The translations under genes were made by a program, and so were the position numbers. The notes under the pieces are model-generated. The model was not told the origin of the DNA. It made no database searches and saw nothing but the letters and a program-made list of their open reading frames with translations. From assembly GCA_051453625.1 (NCBI GenBank), contig JBOZIK010000001.1, positions 215,890,570 through 215,954,569 on the forward strand: 64,000 nt of DNA, given 5' to 3'. This document shows positions 38,239-51,400 of the stretch, piece after piece. Position 1 is the first letter of the stretch; each line of letters opens with the position of its first letter. This stretch comes from Welwitschia mirabilis (Eukaryota > Gnetophyta > Gnetopsida > Welwitschiales).

Positions 38239-41200
38239 TCACTCTTTGCCTAACAAGGCTAGAAGAAAATCTTCATAATCACCGTGTGTATCCGCAGCTA
38301 TGGCGTGCTCCAGAGTTTTGCTGGTTATCTTATAGTATTCATCTTTGATAATTTGCATGTCTACTTCAGCCCTTGTCACCACTACTCGCAATAAGGCCTC
38401 CTCATCTGTTCCAAGCTTATCAAGGGCCAGCCGCAATGTCTGCATATTAGAAAGTCAAAATGTTGAGCAAGCTATCATATTGCCTTGCAAATTGAACCAT
38501 GAAAGTTTCTTCACTGGAATCATACCTCCACAAAATACATTTCAGGACATGATATGCATTTGATAACAGCTCTCATCGTGCTACGGAAGTCTTTTTGTCC
38601 ACCCTCTTCCAAAGCCTGTAAGGCCGAAAGCATGTATCAGTTACTTGTAACATTGAAATACTATCTTATCTCATGCTTTGAAAAAAACATTGAATCTTCT
38701 TAAAATATCAACGTGATGCAACATCACAACAATAGAGGCATTACTTAGCTCTCCATGTATCTCTATAGCACAATACTATATATTTGCAGTTAAAAAGGCA
38801 GCTTACTTCCAAGTACTACATAAGGACACGATTCTCAAATGACTTTTTCCATCGTCTACAGATGTAAGCCTTTGTTAATGATTTTCTAAGGTTTTATGGT
38901 ATCTGCGTGTCTGTTGCAAACTATTAACACATCTTATAGCTGGCATAGCAAGACATACAGGAAAGTAATACTCTAATGGGAGAACAAAAGAAGTTTTATG
39001 AAAAGAAACAATAAAACTACAGCTTACCTTGGTGATTTCATGGCCATATTCATCTCTGTATTGGTTGAACGTAGCATTTAGCTGAGTCTTGCTCCTTGTT
39101 GTTAATATCCTAATAACGTCCTCATGATCAAAGGCCTTATCTTTTATGGCATCGTGGAGAACCTTAGCTTCGGATTTTGCAAGATGCATATCCACTTCAG
39201 GTCCCTCGTATCTAAAAGAGCTTACAAGGCCTACCAATAACTGCATCACAAAATGATTTTATAGCATCATTATCGACTGACGTGCAAATTAAAAGCCGTG
39301 CAACTATGTCTAGATTAAAGTATAAATAACTAAACCTTTTGCATCATCGATTAAAGTTGTTTTCAACTCAGAATTTGACATGAGCACAACATATTCATGG
39401 CAACCATATCATTCTTATATCTTGAAAAGTTCGCTTTACTATTGCCAATTTAAGTTGAAAAGCGTGGAGAGGACGGAGACTAGCAAAAATATGATTGAAG
39501 TTAAAAGGACCAAGGAGAAGTGTAAGTACGTTTGGATTTAACATTAACAGTAGCACATGTACAGAGACTAAAGCAAATATANNNNNNNNNNTGGACAAGA
39601 ATGAGATAAAAGGGACTTACAAGAGAGGTCTATGCAGAAAGACTTCCTTAAATGTTACTTGTAATATAGTTGTCAGTTCCTGGATTGATCTAGGTTATAT
39701 CAAATTGACGTGACATTTTCTGTTAATGAATTGGTGTGGTTGAAATGAAGAAACCACGTAATGGAGTATGAACACTCTCGAGACGTATGCATAAGCAGAA
39801 CCAGAAAACAACTTCGTGAACCCTAAAAACAAAAAACCCAGATAAGTATGACTGAACTCCCTTAACTATATTAAGCTGTCATTAGGGATTTTGATTAACA
39901 GACATGTTGACGCACTGTTTTCCCGTTTCCCTTGTATACTTCACCCTTTTTCACCATTTCCTTTCACAGTGACTGAAATCTTTTCTATTGCACAGCTTAT
40001 TCTGAATCCAAATTCTTACCTTCTTCAGCACCATTCTGAACTCAGACGAAGTGAGAGATTAATGACTCGAATAATGTTAGCGATATTACCTGAATTTGCT
40101 AGAACAAAGATATATTACACGGATGTGTTTGTAACAGCTATAATAAACATGATAAAAATCCGTGTTTGTAACAGCTATAATAAACATGATAAGGGATACT
40201 AATCAAGTTTCATACGGGCACAGATTCACGTACCTTGCCGTAATTTCCTTTTATGTTGGCAGCAATATCCTCTTCAATAGACTTCTTGTAAAGTTGATGA
40301 TAAGCTTTCCTAGCATTCAAGAGCTCAGTTGAAGTTCTGGTACAAGAAATCTCAACGATGACTGTGCTCTCTGGGTGGTGCTTCTTGATCGCCTCATGGG
40401 TCAGTATAGCATCACGTTCTGCTGGTTCCAGAGACCAAAGCAACAGAGCTTTCTTTGACAGCAAAAGAGTAAAATATAATATTTGATGCAAGATCATAAT
40501 CAGTTCTAGAATGATCAACTTACAAGGTAAATTCAGCAGAGGCAATATTTTACAAAGCTCAGGATCAAACTAAAGATAGTCGAATGATCGCTTTAGAATC
40601 CAAAACACAAATGAATGCAACATTCCATTCAAGCTTATAAACAGACGAAAATGTGATGTAATGATCAACCCAAAGATCAAAATCTCCTTGAAACCTTTGA
40701 TTTAACGAAACCGTATGGGATGATCAATTTACAAGATGGAACGGTAAGAAATCAACATTTGGACACTTGATCCAAGCTTTTAATCAAACATTATAAATGA
40801 TACAGATTCATCATGAACACCTGCATGCCGTTGATCGTATAAAAAACAAGGTACCTCAAAATCTCTGGTAGTCTCGGATCTCAATCTCTTAAGAAAATCT
40901 TCCTGGAAAAGCTGATTATAACTTTCCCTAATTGCTTTACGTTGAGCTGCAGTTCTGTGCCCAAGGATCTCTATGATCAGCTTCTCATTGGTGCCCCAAC
41001 CTGGGACAGAAACCCTAAGTTCAGATCTCTCTGCTGAGGCTAACTAAAAACAATGGACTTTGCATTTCAAAAGTTCTAGAACAGTTCAAACTACAGAGAT
41101 CTTTTCATTATGGCATAGCATTTGCCTTGATGTTTTGAAAGCATCCAAAACGCATGTATTCTAAATATATCGGCATTTGTCATTAGATCTGAAAGAAAAG

Positions 41201-41314
41201 GCTACGAAAACGTAACAAACAGATTGCATTTGCCTAACCTTCAAAGGCCTTTCTAAGAGTTTCAGCGTCATGAACGGGGTCAGGAACAGATGCAGGAACC
41301 TTCACGGTGGACAT
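38239..41314 (-). CDS. annexin, plant D-type
   Basis: Six exons on the - strand: 41314-41239, 41000-40855, 40452-40234, 39240-39028, 38615-38526 and 38439-38239. All introns are GT/AG (238, 402, 993, 412 and 86 bp) and phases join exactly, giving 314 residues, the usual plant length. Annexins bind acidic membrane phospholipids through Ca2+; plant forms act at the plasma membrane and cytosol in calcium transport, secretion and stress. Type II Ca2+ sites (GxGT-38 residues-D/E) are complete in repeat 1 (GWGT, residues 26-29, with E68) and in repeat 4 (KLGT, residues 256-259, with D298). They are absent from repeats 2 and 3, as is typical in plants. His40 (GHR), Cys111 (ISCTRTS) and a cysteine at 238 occupy positions conserved in Arabidopsis annexin 1 and discussed for redox behaviour. 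Repeat 3 has IRILTTRSK. Intron 3 contains a 10-N gap (39582-39591) outside the coding sequence. Paralogue identity (D1, D2 or another) is not decided. Confidence 0.96.
40125..40193. repeat. 37-bp tandem repeat in annexin intron 3
   Basis: Two head-to-tail copies (40125-40161 and 40162 onward) are identical over 32 bases. They lie about 40 bases inside the intron from its 5' splice site (40233) on the - strand. Confidence 0.9.
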
Positions 41315-43191
41315 CTTGCTCTCGCTTCCACTTCTTAGAAATCCGATCAATCTAGAAACGAGGAATGAATTCTCTCCCTCTCTGTGCCTCTCTCTCTTTG
41401 AAGATGTTGAAAAGGCGTGATGACGCCTTACGCGGCGAGATCGAAGCGACGAGAGCTCAATCTGTACCGTTGCAGAGGAGGAATCGAGATGTTCCACGTG
41501 GTCTCTGCACACATCTCTATGAGAGTGAAAAGAGGCCCACGTGCTCACTGATTGTGATCTGGCAAATGAACCATTCACAATACTTTACCAATTTCTCATC
41601 ATTATCCACCATGTGAAAGGAACCAAAACCCACTTTAAAATGCATAATTAGTGGGGAGGTTAGCTATCTGCGGGATCAGAAGTACCCTCAAAAGGCGTTG
41701 AAAACTGGACGGCACGAAGTACCTAGTTGTTGCTTACAGCATGGATCTGTAACGTGCAAAAGTGCTTTTAAGTTTCGTTGTCCAATTGTAGGCTTCTTGT
41801 TGCCCATGATCTATCTCACTCGTAAGAAGCTAGAGCTTTCGACTCATGGCATCAACTAACTAGTGCCTTGGACTTACAGTAATGAAAGACATGAGTGAGA
41901 ATTGATTGCGCAGAATATCGTTTATGGTATACGATAGCTGTATGTCATGTTAACTTTATTTGATATAGAAATACAAGAAACATATACCAAGTTAAAGAAT
42001 ATTCTATTTCTCCCATTTCGAGAAGGGGGTGAGAAATTCACAGAAAGAGGTAAATAAAAGAGGTTGAGAAGCGAAAAAAATGTGAGAAATTCACAGAAAT
42101 AGGTAAATAAAAGAAGTTGAGTTAACAGACAAAACGTGAACGTTATAGGTATTTGACCACATATTTAACACGAAAGAACTAGAGATATGTTAAGTTATGT
42201 GGCTTATGTCAATGTCATAAACAAAGGTAGTAAATATGTAGCTTTTTTTACTCAAAACCTACAAAGAGCAAAACCCTTGTCTTACCATTTGAACTACATG
42301 CCTCTGCCTTTGATGTACTTTTTATTGAAGACTAAAAAGTCATATTAAGCTTTGTATTTGTTAGTATGGAATAATATTTTTAATTCATTGTCATGAAGGC
42401 GGTTCACTAATCTTGGAGTTTGGAGGAGAGGAAGGTGGCCAGGATTTGGTCTCTTAGTTGCAAAAACAACTAGCATTGGTTGGGGTGTTCTAGATAATAA
42501 TTGAAAGGTGTTTACAACATTAGGAATTTTGAAAAAGCGAAGGCAAATCTTCTCTCTATGTTGATATTTTCTTTTTCTAAGAAAAAGGGGTGATGATAAA
42601 ATGTCAGTTTAAGTTTTTTATCATAAAAAGTCACTATTAATTATTTAATTGTGACTTAGAGTTATTTCAATATAGGGTTAAGGTTTTAATCGTAATAAAA
42701 ACCTTTATAAAAGAGTCTCGAGATATTGGAAAGATAGTTTGTTCAAGAGACAAGTAACAAAAGCAAGATTTTAAGTACTTTCTTAAGGGTTCCTTGTGAT
42801 GTAATTATTGTTACTATGGATGTAACATAAAAAGAACCACATTAAATTCTTGTTATGTTTTCCCTCTTTATGTTGTTGCTTCTGTTTTTACTACTTTTCT
42901 TATGATAAATTTTGTAACAACTAGTATCAAATGTGCATGGTTAGCAGATTAAAGATAGGCTATAAAGCATAAAGTAATCAATCCTTGTCTATGCGATACC
43001 CACACAATGAAATTTTTGGAATTTATACAATCAATTTTTAGTGTTTGTAGACTTATTTTTCTACTATTGTCATAATGTCACAAAGGACGTTAAAATGGAG
43101 AGGTTGTAGATAAAAGAGAAGCTTGTTGGCTAGAACTAGAATATGTGAAACATTCGAATAAAAGATGTTTACACACAAAAGGAGTGCATTG
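41315..43191. other. upstream region of the annexin gene
   Basis: The first few hundred bases, up to about 41600, are more G+C-balanced and should hold the annexin promoter and a CT/GA-rich 5' leader (GAGAGAG on the - strand at about 41400-41380). No clear TATA box was found. The sequence then becomes AT-rich. Apart from a tRNA-like stretch at 42236-42306, nothing is recognisable. Confidence 0.4.
42236..42306 (-). other. tRNA-like sequence, probably pseudogene or SINE scrap
   Basis: On the - strand, TAGTTCAAATGGTAAGAC (42296-42279) resembles a tRNA D-arm and A box, and AGGTTTTGAGT (42260-42250) sits where the T-arm and B box would be, but has lost the TTCRA core. Acceptor stem pairing is poor, so it is not a functional tRNA. 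A run of A follows on the - strand, as in a short retroposed copy. Confidence 0.3.
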
Positions 43192-43594
43192 TGTTATGAA
43201 ATGAATGAAACATGAAGCGAGAAAAACAAATGCACAAAAAAACAAAAGCAAAAGCACACAAAATGTTAACAAGGTTCGAGCTTCTTCTATCCTACATTCT
43301 TGAGAAAGTAGTGCCAAGATATTATTGACAAAAGCTTCACAGAACAAAATTGCTTATGAAACATAATAAACCCTACAACTTCCATTTCTTGAGGGGAATA
43401 TATATAGTGAAGGAGTTGAGTTAGAGAATAAAACCAACCATAGTTTCTCCTTACCATCATATATTCTTATTTTTAATAACCATCCATTTTAATTTCATTT
43501 CTATACTTAATTCCATCTTTTACAATTAATTGGAGTTGACATTAAAATATAACAATCAAAGGGGAAATATAGACTTTGACTTCACTTTATAATG
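43192..43594 (-). repeat. copia 3' LTR
   Basis: It begins TGTTATGAAATG on the + strand and shares with the right LTR an ordered series of matches: AAACAAAAGCAAAA, GGTTYRG, CTTCTAGC/CTTCTATC..TACAT.ATTGAGAAA, and AAAAGCTTCA. The end is set by the adjacent polypurine tract. Confidence 0.65.
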
Positions 43595-43649
43595 TTCTCC
43601 CACTTAAAGATAAGGTTACCAATATTCAAGGATAAGCTCTATCTCCAAC

Positions 43650-43845
43650 ACCCAAAGAGGAGCATTGCTTTTTATTCCTAGATCATCTAGTGAGTTCNNN
43701 NNNNNNNNNNNNNNNNNNNNNNNNNNNNNNNNNNNNNNNNNNNNNNNNNNNNNNNNNNNNNNNNNNNNNNNNNNNNNNNNNNNNNNNNNNNNNNNNNACC
43801 CAAAGAGGAGCATTGCTGTTTATTCCTAGATCATCTAGTGAGTTC
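43650..43845 (-). repeat. 48-bp near-duplication flanking a 100-N gap
   Basis: Positions 43650-43697 and 43798-43845 differ at one base and directly flank the gap 43698-43797. Confidence 0.85.
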
Positions 43846-44324
43846 CATTATAATCATTTTCTTGTAGTAGGAGTTTTTCTATATTATTGCTTTCTTTAAC
43901 AAAGGATATGCTACATTTTCCTTTGTGCACACTTTGGCAACCTACAATAGCTCTTTCTTAACAGCTTTTCTCATAACATGTTACCAAACATCAATATGTT
44001 TTGTTTAGGGATGAAACATTGCGCTTTGGGCCAAACATATGGAACTTTATCTATCACACAATGTCTCCCCCTTTTGCTCTTTAAAACCAAATCATTCAAG
44101 CATAAATTTTAACCAAATCATTTCCTTTGCTGCCTTTGTAAGAACAATGTACTCAACCTATATAGCAAACAAGGAAATATCCTCTTAAGACTATTACTGT
44201 CTTAGTTAAAGCATCCACCACGTTTTCTTGTGTGTGAACCTTGGTAACCTGTAACAATTCTTTCTTCTGTTTAAAACCAAACCATTCAAGATAAATTTTA
44301 ATTAAGTCATTTCATTTACTTCCT

Positions 44325-47290
44325 TTATAAAAGAAATGTATTTAGTTTTTCTATTGTACAAGAAATCATCTTGTTGGAGACATGATAACTAGCTTCTTGA
44401 ACCACCACAAGGATAAAGATACAACCAGTGGCAAATTTCTGGATACCCCTACAATGTGCAGAGTGTGCATCTGCGAAACTAGCAACATGCAATTTCTCAC
44501 CTTTAAAACACAAAGCACTATAATGTATCCCTTTAAATACCCAAGTATTCATTTTACTGCTTCCCAATGAGGCTAAGATTGCATATATATTAAGAGATAA
44601 CTCCCATTGCTTATGCAATATCTAGATGGGTATACACCATAAGATGCATGATGCTACCAATAAGAAAAATGTAAGGAACAAAAGCCTTTTTCCCCCTACA
44701 CCCTTTGGAATTAGTGGAATCCTTGTTAGATAAATAAAAGTCTAATGTCAAAGGAGTATAAACATGATTGCCAGCTTCCATATAAAATCATTCCAACACC
44801 TTTCCAATATAATCAATTTAGCTTAACCATAACTTACCACTACTTCTATTACTCTAGATTTCCATTGCAATAATTCTATTAAGAGGACCTAAATCCTTAG
44901 TTGCAAAATGGCTCATCAATTGGGGCTTAAACCTCCTAATTTCAGGTATGTAATTTCCTAGTATAATCATATTATCAATGTAGATAAATAGAATTGTAAT
45001 TATACTTGTCATTTACCCATGTAAATACATACATTGATCAAGTTTACATCTAGAATATCATTGCTCTTGAACAACGAATCAAGCTTCTTATATCACTGTC
45101 CAGGAGCTTGCTTCAAGCCATAAAACCTCTTTCTCTATCTTCACACAACTCTAGGAATAGGACTTACAAAACTAGTAGGTAGTTCCATTTAGATTTCTTC
45201 CATTAAGTCATAATGTAGAAAACACCTTAGATGTCTAATTGTTGTAGTTTCAAATAAAAACATGTAATTAAAGACAAAATGAGATGAATTGAAGCATGCT
45301 TTATTACATGTAAGAAAATTTCAACTAAGTTATTGCTAGGCTTTTGCTTAAAGCATTTAGCCACTAATTTGGCCTTATATCTCTTCTTATAATTACTTTC
45401 TTCATTGATTGTCTACAGCTATAGGTTAGGAAGAGCATGTTTACCTTTGGAAAGAGGCATAAGGTCCCATGTTTTATTCTAAAAAGGGTGCATATCCTAT
45501 TGCATGGCTGAAACCCATTTTTCATAGTTTGGACTGCTGATTGCTTCTTCATACTAATGATTGCTTCTTCATAAGTTTTTAGGTTCTCCATAATTAGTAT
45601 ACAAGATGTAATTAAAAAAGAAGAATGCATGATGGGAGATCTAGATACTCTTATAAACCTTATAACCTCATGTATTAGTATTTCAAGTTCTTGAATATGC
45701 TCCTCATGAGCTTCAAGTCTTGCACATTTTCTTGTTTTTTCTAATCATCAACATCACTATTGGAAAATGATTAAGAGTTATCATCATTCAAGGCTCTTTC
45801 CTCATTTTCTTCTTCATTTAAGAATTTAAAAGTTACTCATTATGTGCTAGTGATAAGACTTTGCTTATTTTTTCCATCCTACAATGAACAATGAGCAAAA
45901 AAACATTATGTATTTCCTGAATGTTACATCAAGTGACCTAAACACTTTTTGATTCATAGGATCCTATAGTTTATACCTTTTATCATCATCATTATAGCCA
46001 AGAGAAAACATACTTTCATGCATCCAACTGGGATGTGGTAGACACATGATTATAAGCCTTACGTCCAAGTGTTCTAAGATGGATCAAGAAGATGGGACTC
46101 CCAATCTATGGCATTTCTTGAATTTTAACTTAATAAATTATATGTGGTGACTTGTTCAACAAGTATACAACTACATTTTCCACCTCTACCCATAGCTTAT
46201 TAGGGACTTCTGATTTAGTAATTAAAGTTCTAGCACTTTTCATGATGGTGATTTTATTTGTTTCAACAACTCCATTCTGCTAGGGAAATACTAAGGTTAC
46301 CGCATTATCGACTATGACGTAGAACCAAACTATTTTAATATAGGCAATTTCTACTTCCAAAACTTCTCAAATTATAATGAGAAAAATTCATTAACATTAT
46401 TAGTTATATTTTCTTTCTTGTTTTAGTTTCAACTCTAGATCTAAAAATTTTAAAATTACTAAGGCATAAATTTTGAGTTAAGGGATATAACCAAATTTTC
46501 CTAAAATGGTCATTAAAAAATGTAATGTAATATGAGGAACCCCCCTCAAAAATAGGATTTAGTGCCCTTCAATATGAGGAACCCCCCAAAAAATGTAATG
46601 TAATATGAGGAGCCCCCCTCAAAAATAGGATATAGTGCCCTTCAATATGAGGAACCCCCCTCAAAAATAGGATTTAGTGCCCTTACTAAATTAGAAGGAA
46701 TTACATCTAAAATAGATGGCTTTCTAAGCATAAAGTTTCTTCTAAAGTTCATTGTTTTCCTTTTACCTACTACATAGCTATATGTAAAGGAGCGATGGAT
46801 GTTACCTTGCGTTTTTGATTATTTAACTAAAAAGCCTTTAGACTAGATTCACTCATATGTCCTAGTCTATGATGCCATAAAGATATTCTATTTTCTTAGT
46901 ACCACTAAAACATTTTCACATGTGGGTTTAGCTTCCAAAATGTACATGGATCCCTCTTTCTTATCATGTAATAGCACTATTTCTTCCTTGACAATCTTTC
47001 AACTATTATTTTCAAATGTCAATGCACAACCACCTTCATGCAACTGATTAGTGGAAATGAAATTTCTTACCACTATGGAAGTATGTTTGACATTTTTCAA
47101 AGATCTTCCATTTATACACCTCAACTTCACATGTCTAATTCCTTCAATCTTGCATTTGTGATCATCTCCTAAATAAACAACACCATTAGAGATGGCCACA
47201 TAGGATATGAACATTTTTTTGTATGGATAAATATGATATGAAGTGCTTGAATCTAAGATCCAAGCATCATAAGAGGCATACTAGGAGACT
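44325..47290 (-). pseudogene. copia pol remnant: protease to RNase H
   Basis: Right to left on the - strand. Protease at 47275-46999: AWILDSSTSYHIYPYKK (the catalytic DSG is now DSS), then VVYLGDDHKCKIEGI and LHEGGCALTFENN. Pre-integrase at about 46850: HHRLGHMSESSLKAF. Integrase at about 46290-46150: NGVVETNKITIMKSAR, then VPNKLWVEVENVVVYLLNKS. RT at about 45140-45060: RFYGLKQAPGQ, stop, YKKLDSLFKSND, with the YVDD region decayed to IYIDN-like. RNase H at 44618-44325: WVFKGIHYSALCFKGEKL, then FADAHSAHCRGIQKFATGCI, which keeps the DA..A....KS.TG pattern in degraded form. It cannot be functional. Confidence 0.8.
46520..46690 (-). repeat. 73-bp tandem duplication with CCCCCCTC core
   Basis: TATGAGGA followed by a C-run starts at 46531, 46573, 46604 and 46646. 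The spacing 42, 31, 42 shows two copies of a 73-bp unit that itself contains two related halves. It sits inside the copia integrase region and is not part of any copia consensus, so it arose after insertion. Confidence 0.85.
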
Positions 47291-47299
47291 AAAACTTCT

Positions 47300-48030
47300 C
47301 TTGAATGAATAAGGAGAGTATTCTAGCCTCTACATCATTCTTGTGTGACTACTTGAGAGAATGTCCATCCTTCTTTTTAACTCCTTGGTGTTTTTTTTTC
47401 TTTTTCCTTTTTTGTTTTTTTCAGCTTGTAGTAATCCCTTTTCATGTGCCATTACTTTTTGAAATTAAAAAAAAACAACATCTTATGTGCTTAATTTACC
47501 TCTGATATTATCTCCACCATAAGGTTCTTTGAATTTAGATTGGTATCCCTTTGTAAACAAAGCTGTACTAGAGGACTCTATAGCAAACATGCTCTTCTTA
47601 CTGTGCTTCACATCTAATAAAGTGACAACAGTATTATCCTAAGTCAACTTTAGCTTTGTTGTGATAAATTTAGTAAAAACAAGTTTTCNNNNNNNNNNTA
47701 AAACATCTCAAATTTTAAAAAAATCAAAGTAATGAATTATCAAGCTATGTAAACAATCATTGCATCTTATCGAGATGATGTTCAAGGGGTATCCTTCTTC
47801 AACTTGCAATTAAAATCCGTATTTAAAGCATAGAACATGCCATATCAAATGATTTATTATATTGTTTCATTAGTTTCTTCCACACCATGTGCACTAGTAC
47901 ATCATTACTAAGACAATGAAAAATTAGGAACAAGATTGTATCATTAATCTCCCACCATGCTTTTTTTCTCCATTGCAAAAGATTTCATCTTTGACATCAC
48001 AATATTTTACTTCTTCTCTAGCAATAGATT
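47300..48030 (-). pseudogene. copia gag remnant
   Basis: Upstream of the protease on the - strand, FQKVMAHEKGLLQAEKNKKG (about 47460-47400) is a degraded zinc knuckle followed by the usual Lys-rich linker. The cysteines are mostly lost. Further upstream the sequence is gag-like in composition only. A 10-N gap lies at 47689-47698. Confidence 0.5.
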
Positions 48031-48033
48031 CTT

Positions 48034-48045
48034 CATTTGATACTA
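48034..48045 (-). promoter_or_regulatory. copia primer binding site
   Basis: TAGTATCAAATG on the - strand directly follows the LTR end with two bases between. It is a mutated TGGTATCAGAGC initiator-tRNA-Met complement. Confidence 0.65.
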
Positions 48046-48047
48046 TT

Positions 48048-48420
48048 TGTTATGAAATGGTTAAGACATAAAACAAGATAAACAATTGCAAACAGAAACA
48101 AAAGCAAAACCAAACAAAACAATTGATGAGGTTTAGCCCCTTTCTAGCATACATCATTGAGAAATCAATGTAGAGGTTTTAGTACCACATAAAAGCTTCA
48201 AATAAAACAAGATATATTTCTCTAAATGGCTTTACTCTCATGCCATAACATGTTGTTTCTTTTGTACCTTTGGAGTGGTGTAGGGAAAGAATGTTTGATT
48301 GATATGCATAGATGTATCTTTTTATATTTGTTCAAATAGTTCTACTTTCATGCCATATAGTTAATGTTACTTCATTTAGAGGGGTGCATGATGTACATCG
48401 AAAACTATCAAAAGTGACTG
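48048..48420 (-). repeat. copia 5' LTR
   Basis: It starts TGTTATGAAATGG on the + strand at 48048, beside the primer binding site, and matches the left LTR in order with many substitutions. The right end is approximate. Confidence 0.55.
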
Positions 48421-51400
48421 ATATTGAGAGTGTTGTTTCGCAACAATCAAGTTAACCTAAAACTATAGTTAAAAGAGAAAAAGATGTTAGACATGTTCTA
48501 GAAATAACTAAGAAGCTAAGTTCAATCACATGGTTTAATGACTTTGGGCCTAAATGTTTCTAATAGTCAAGCCATAGAAATTTAGTAAAGGGTTTATGAC
48601 ATTATTATGTGATGAGAAAAGAAAAGTTTATATACTTTGGAGCTTAATACTTGTGGCATGATTGCTACCATTATAAATATTAAAAATCTAGACAATTAAC
48701 ATAAACATGTTTAACATAATAAAAACTCTAGCTTAAAGATAATTCAATCTCAATTCTTTGTTCTTGATCTTCTTTTTTTTTAATATAAATACATCCATAG
48801 ATTTTTACAAGAAATTTTTAATTGATAAATATAGAAGAATTAGTTTTCTTTATATTTAAAAGATAGTGGAAAAAGAATTTCTTTATTTTAATGTTTTTGA
48901 TTCTTTATATCCCCTACTTATATTGGCATTTTTCTATATTTCATAACATTTATTCATGATTTTATATGAAATGTATAAGCAAAATTTAATATACAATGAA
49001 GCTTTTAGAGTGTTTTAACTCCTTTGTTATTATAGTTTAAACTTAAATAGTTTTAAAGTTGAAATATCTACTTATAGATATTGGAGAGGAGTATACCTTT
49101 AAGAAATTTGGTGAATTTTTATAAGGACAAAAGGATTCATCCTATTCTTACTTATCTAAGCATACCATAAGAAAAGTAGGTTTTTAAGTAAGTGCAACAA
49201 GAAATTATTGAAACATGCTAGATCAATGGTAATATGATTAAGTTTGAATAAAACCTTTTGAGATAAAGCAATAATGATTGTATATTATTTACTTAATTTG
49301 TCTTCTCATTCTATGTTTAATAATGAGATTCTAGAAATTTTGCAAAATGCTGAAATTTGTCTTATAAGCATTTGAGAATTTGTGGATGTAAAACATACAT
49401 GTACATTTAAAAGGAAAACAAATTAAGTTGTCGGACATGACTAAATAATTTATATATATTGGATATCAAAAGGTTACCCTTGCATACAAACTACGGGTTC
49501 ATAAAACCAAGAGGATTATTATATCAAAAAATATGAGATTCAAGTAAGACATGATATTTGATGGTTTCATGATGAAAATAGGATGCCTTTGATTTGGGAT
49601 TTTCCCATCAATCTTATAGGTTAAAGGAGGAAAATAATTAATGAAAGGATGAGTGAATTTCTACAAAATAATTATGAAGGAAATCAAAGACAAGAAGTAG
49701 ATAAATATCATTTGCTAAGGTCTTCCACCAAGATTTCTTGTCTTCTAAATAGGTATTATTAATCTTTGCATTCTGTTATTTATACTAATGGAGAAGAATG
49801 AAAAACACTGAAAGAAACACTCTCTTATGTTGTTTCTACCAAGTGGATGATAATAATGAAATAAGAATGAAAATATGTAAGACAAAACAAAACATGAAGA
49901 TTAATAAAGTTATGAAAACAGAATAAAACTTCAAGAAGTTAGTGAATTAAGTGAATTTTAGATTGTATAATGAAGCTATTAGAGAAAAATGTTACAAACC
50001 TAAATTTAGTAGTGCAAAGCTCTACATATAAGTTAGGTAATGATTCTATGGAGATTATTCTCTAACTATTGAGCATTTTTAAAATTATGTTTTGTTCTTC
50101 ATCTAGAAATTTGGATGCAAAGACTACCTTATTAAGTAATGGTTTGAATGAAAAAAATGACATGCATCATCTTAAAGGGTATGCAATCAACAACACCCTC
50201 ATCTTCTTTGTTAAGAGTCTTTATGATTAAAAATAGGCCTTAGGATAATGATATAGAAAGTTTGAAGTCTTTATGAATGAGTAGTTTTATCATATAAGAA
50301 AGTTAAACTATTCTATTTAGTACTTTATAGGTGAATTTGATAAATTTTTTCCTTGTTGGTATACATTCATGACATGTTGAATGGAGTAAATGATGAGGAT
50401 CAAATTCAAAGTTTGTAGGTGGAGGTGGATGAATACTTTGTAATGAAAGATTTGAAATATATGGAGAATATTAAGATGAGATTTTAAAGGATTTAAAATC
50501 AGAAAAATATTTGGTTGAGCTAAAATTAGTACATTAACAAAGTGCTTAAATGTTTTTGCATGAGAAATGGTAATCATCTTATTTAACTATAATCATTAAG
50601 TTGATTTAAAGTCTTGTTAATGTAAAATCAGGATTTAAACCGAGTGAAAAGCCTTAAAATGATTGTTTTAGAGTGGGAAGGCATTTTGTTTAGGAGATAC
50701 GTGAATAAAGGTATAATAGTAAGTTCTTACTTGAGATTTTTTCTTATATTATAGCTATTGTCATGTTTGTAATGCTTTGCTAAGATATCAAGAACAACTC
50801 ATGTCCATGGGTCGTTGAGGGCTTGAAAAGATCTCTATAATGATCCTATGAATGGAGGGTAGAAAGGGTTTTAACTATGTTAAATTCTTATGCTTATCTC
50901 TTTGTGCTACTACTTGTAGTAAATTCAATTGCATAAAACATAGGCCTATAGTTTTTTCAGAGCATCTTTATTTTGTTTTTTTGGGGATGTGACGTAGTAT
51001 GATTATTTTAATATTAATAGTAATTTATGCATTTCTAATTTGAGATAATAAAGGTAGAACATTTTCTAAGCAAGTTAATAAATGTTCCATGGAACTATTA
51101 ATCAAAGGGAAATATAAGGAATGCTTGTTATTTCATAAATTAAAAAGCATTCCTATTTTATCATAGAATATTCATAATTTCATTAACAATTAGAATTATT
51201 TTAATTTTCTAATCCTTTTTATAGATGAAGAATGATTAAGGTCTTATAGCATTCTAAGAAATTTATATCTGTATTAAATTTAGAAGGCATATTTTGTCAT
51301 TAATCTAGGTATTACCTAGTTGGTTAGTATAGAAAAATTTCTATGGACACATCAATTTCTAGTTTTATATTCTAGTATGATTATTTTATTATTATTATAA

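Larger units (their letters stand above)
43192..48420 (-). mobile_element. Ty1/copia retrotransposon, structurally complete, coding-dead
   Basis: Both ends carry a similar segment starting TGTTATGAAATG on the + strand (43192 and 48048), so the LTRs are about 370-400 bp. A polypurine tract (AAGTGGGAGAA, - strand, about 43605-43595) adjoins the left LTR and a primer binding site adjoins the right LTR, which fixes the orientation as -. Between them gag, protease, integrase, RT and RNase H occur in copia order. The LTRs differ strongly and the coding region is full of stops, so the insertion is old. The right boundary is approximate, and no target-site duplication was confirmed. Confidence 0.8.

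Noticed and set aside
41365-41616. 83-codon + strand frame over the annexin 5' leader
   Set aside because: It is antisense to the annexin leader, has no domain and lies in a naturally stop-poor GC-balanced patch.
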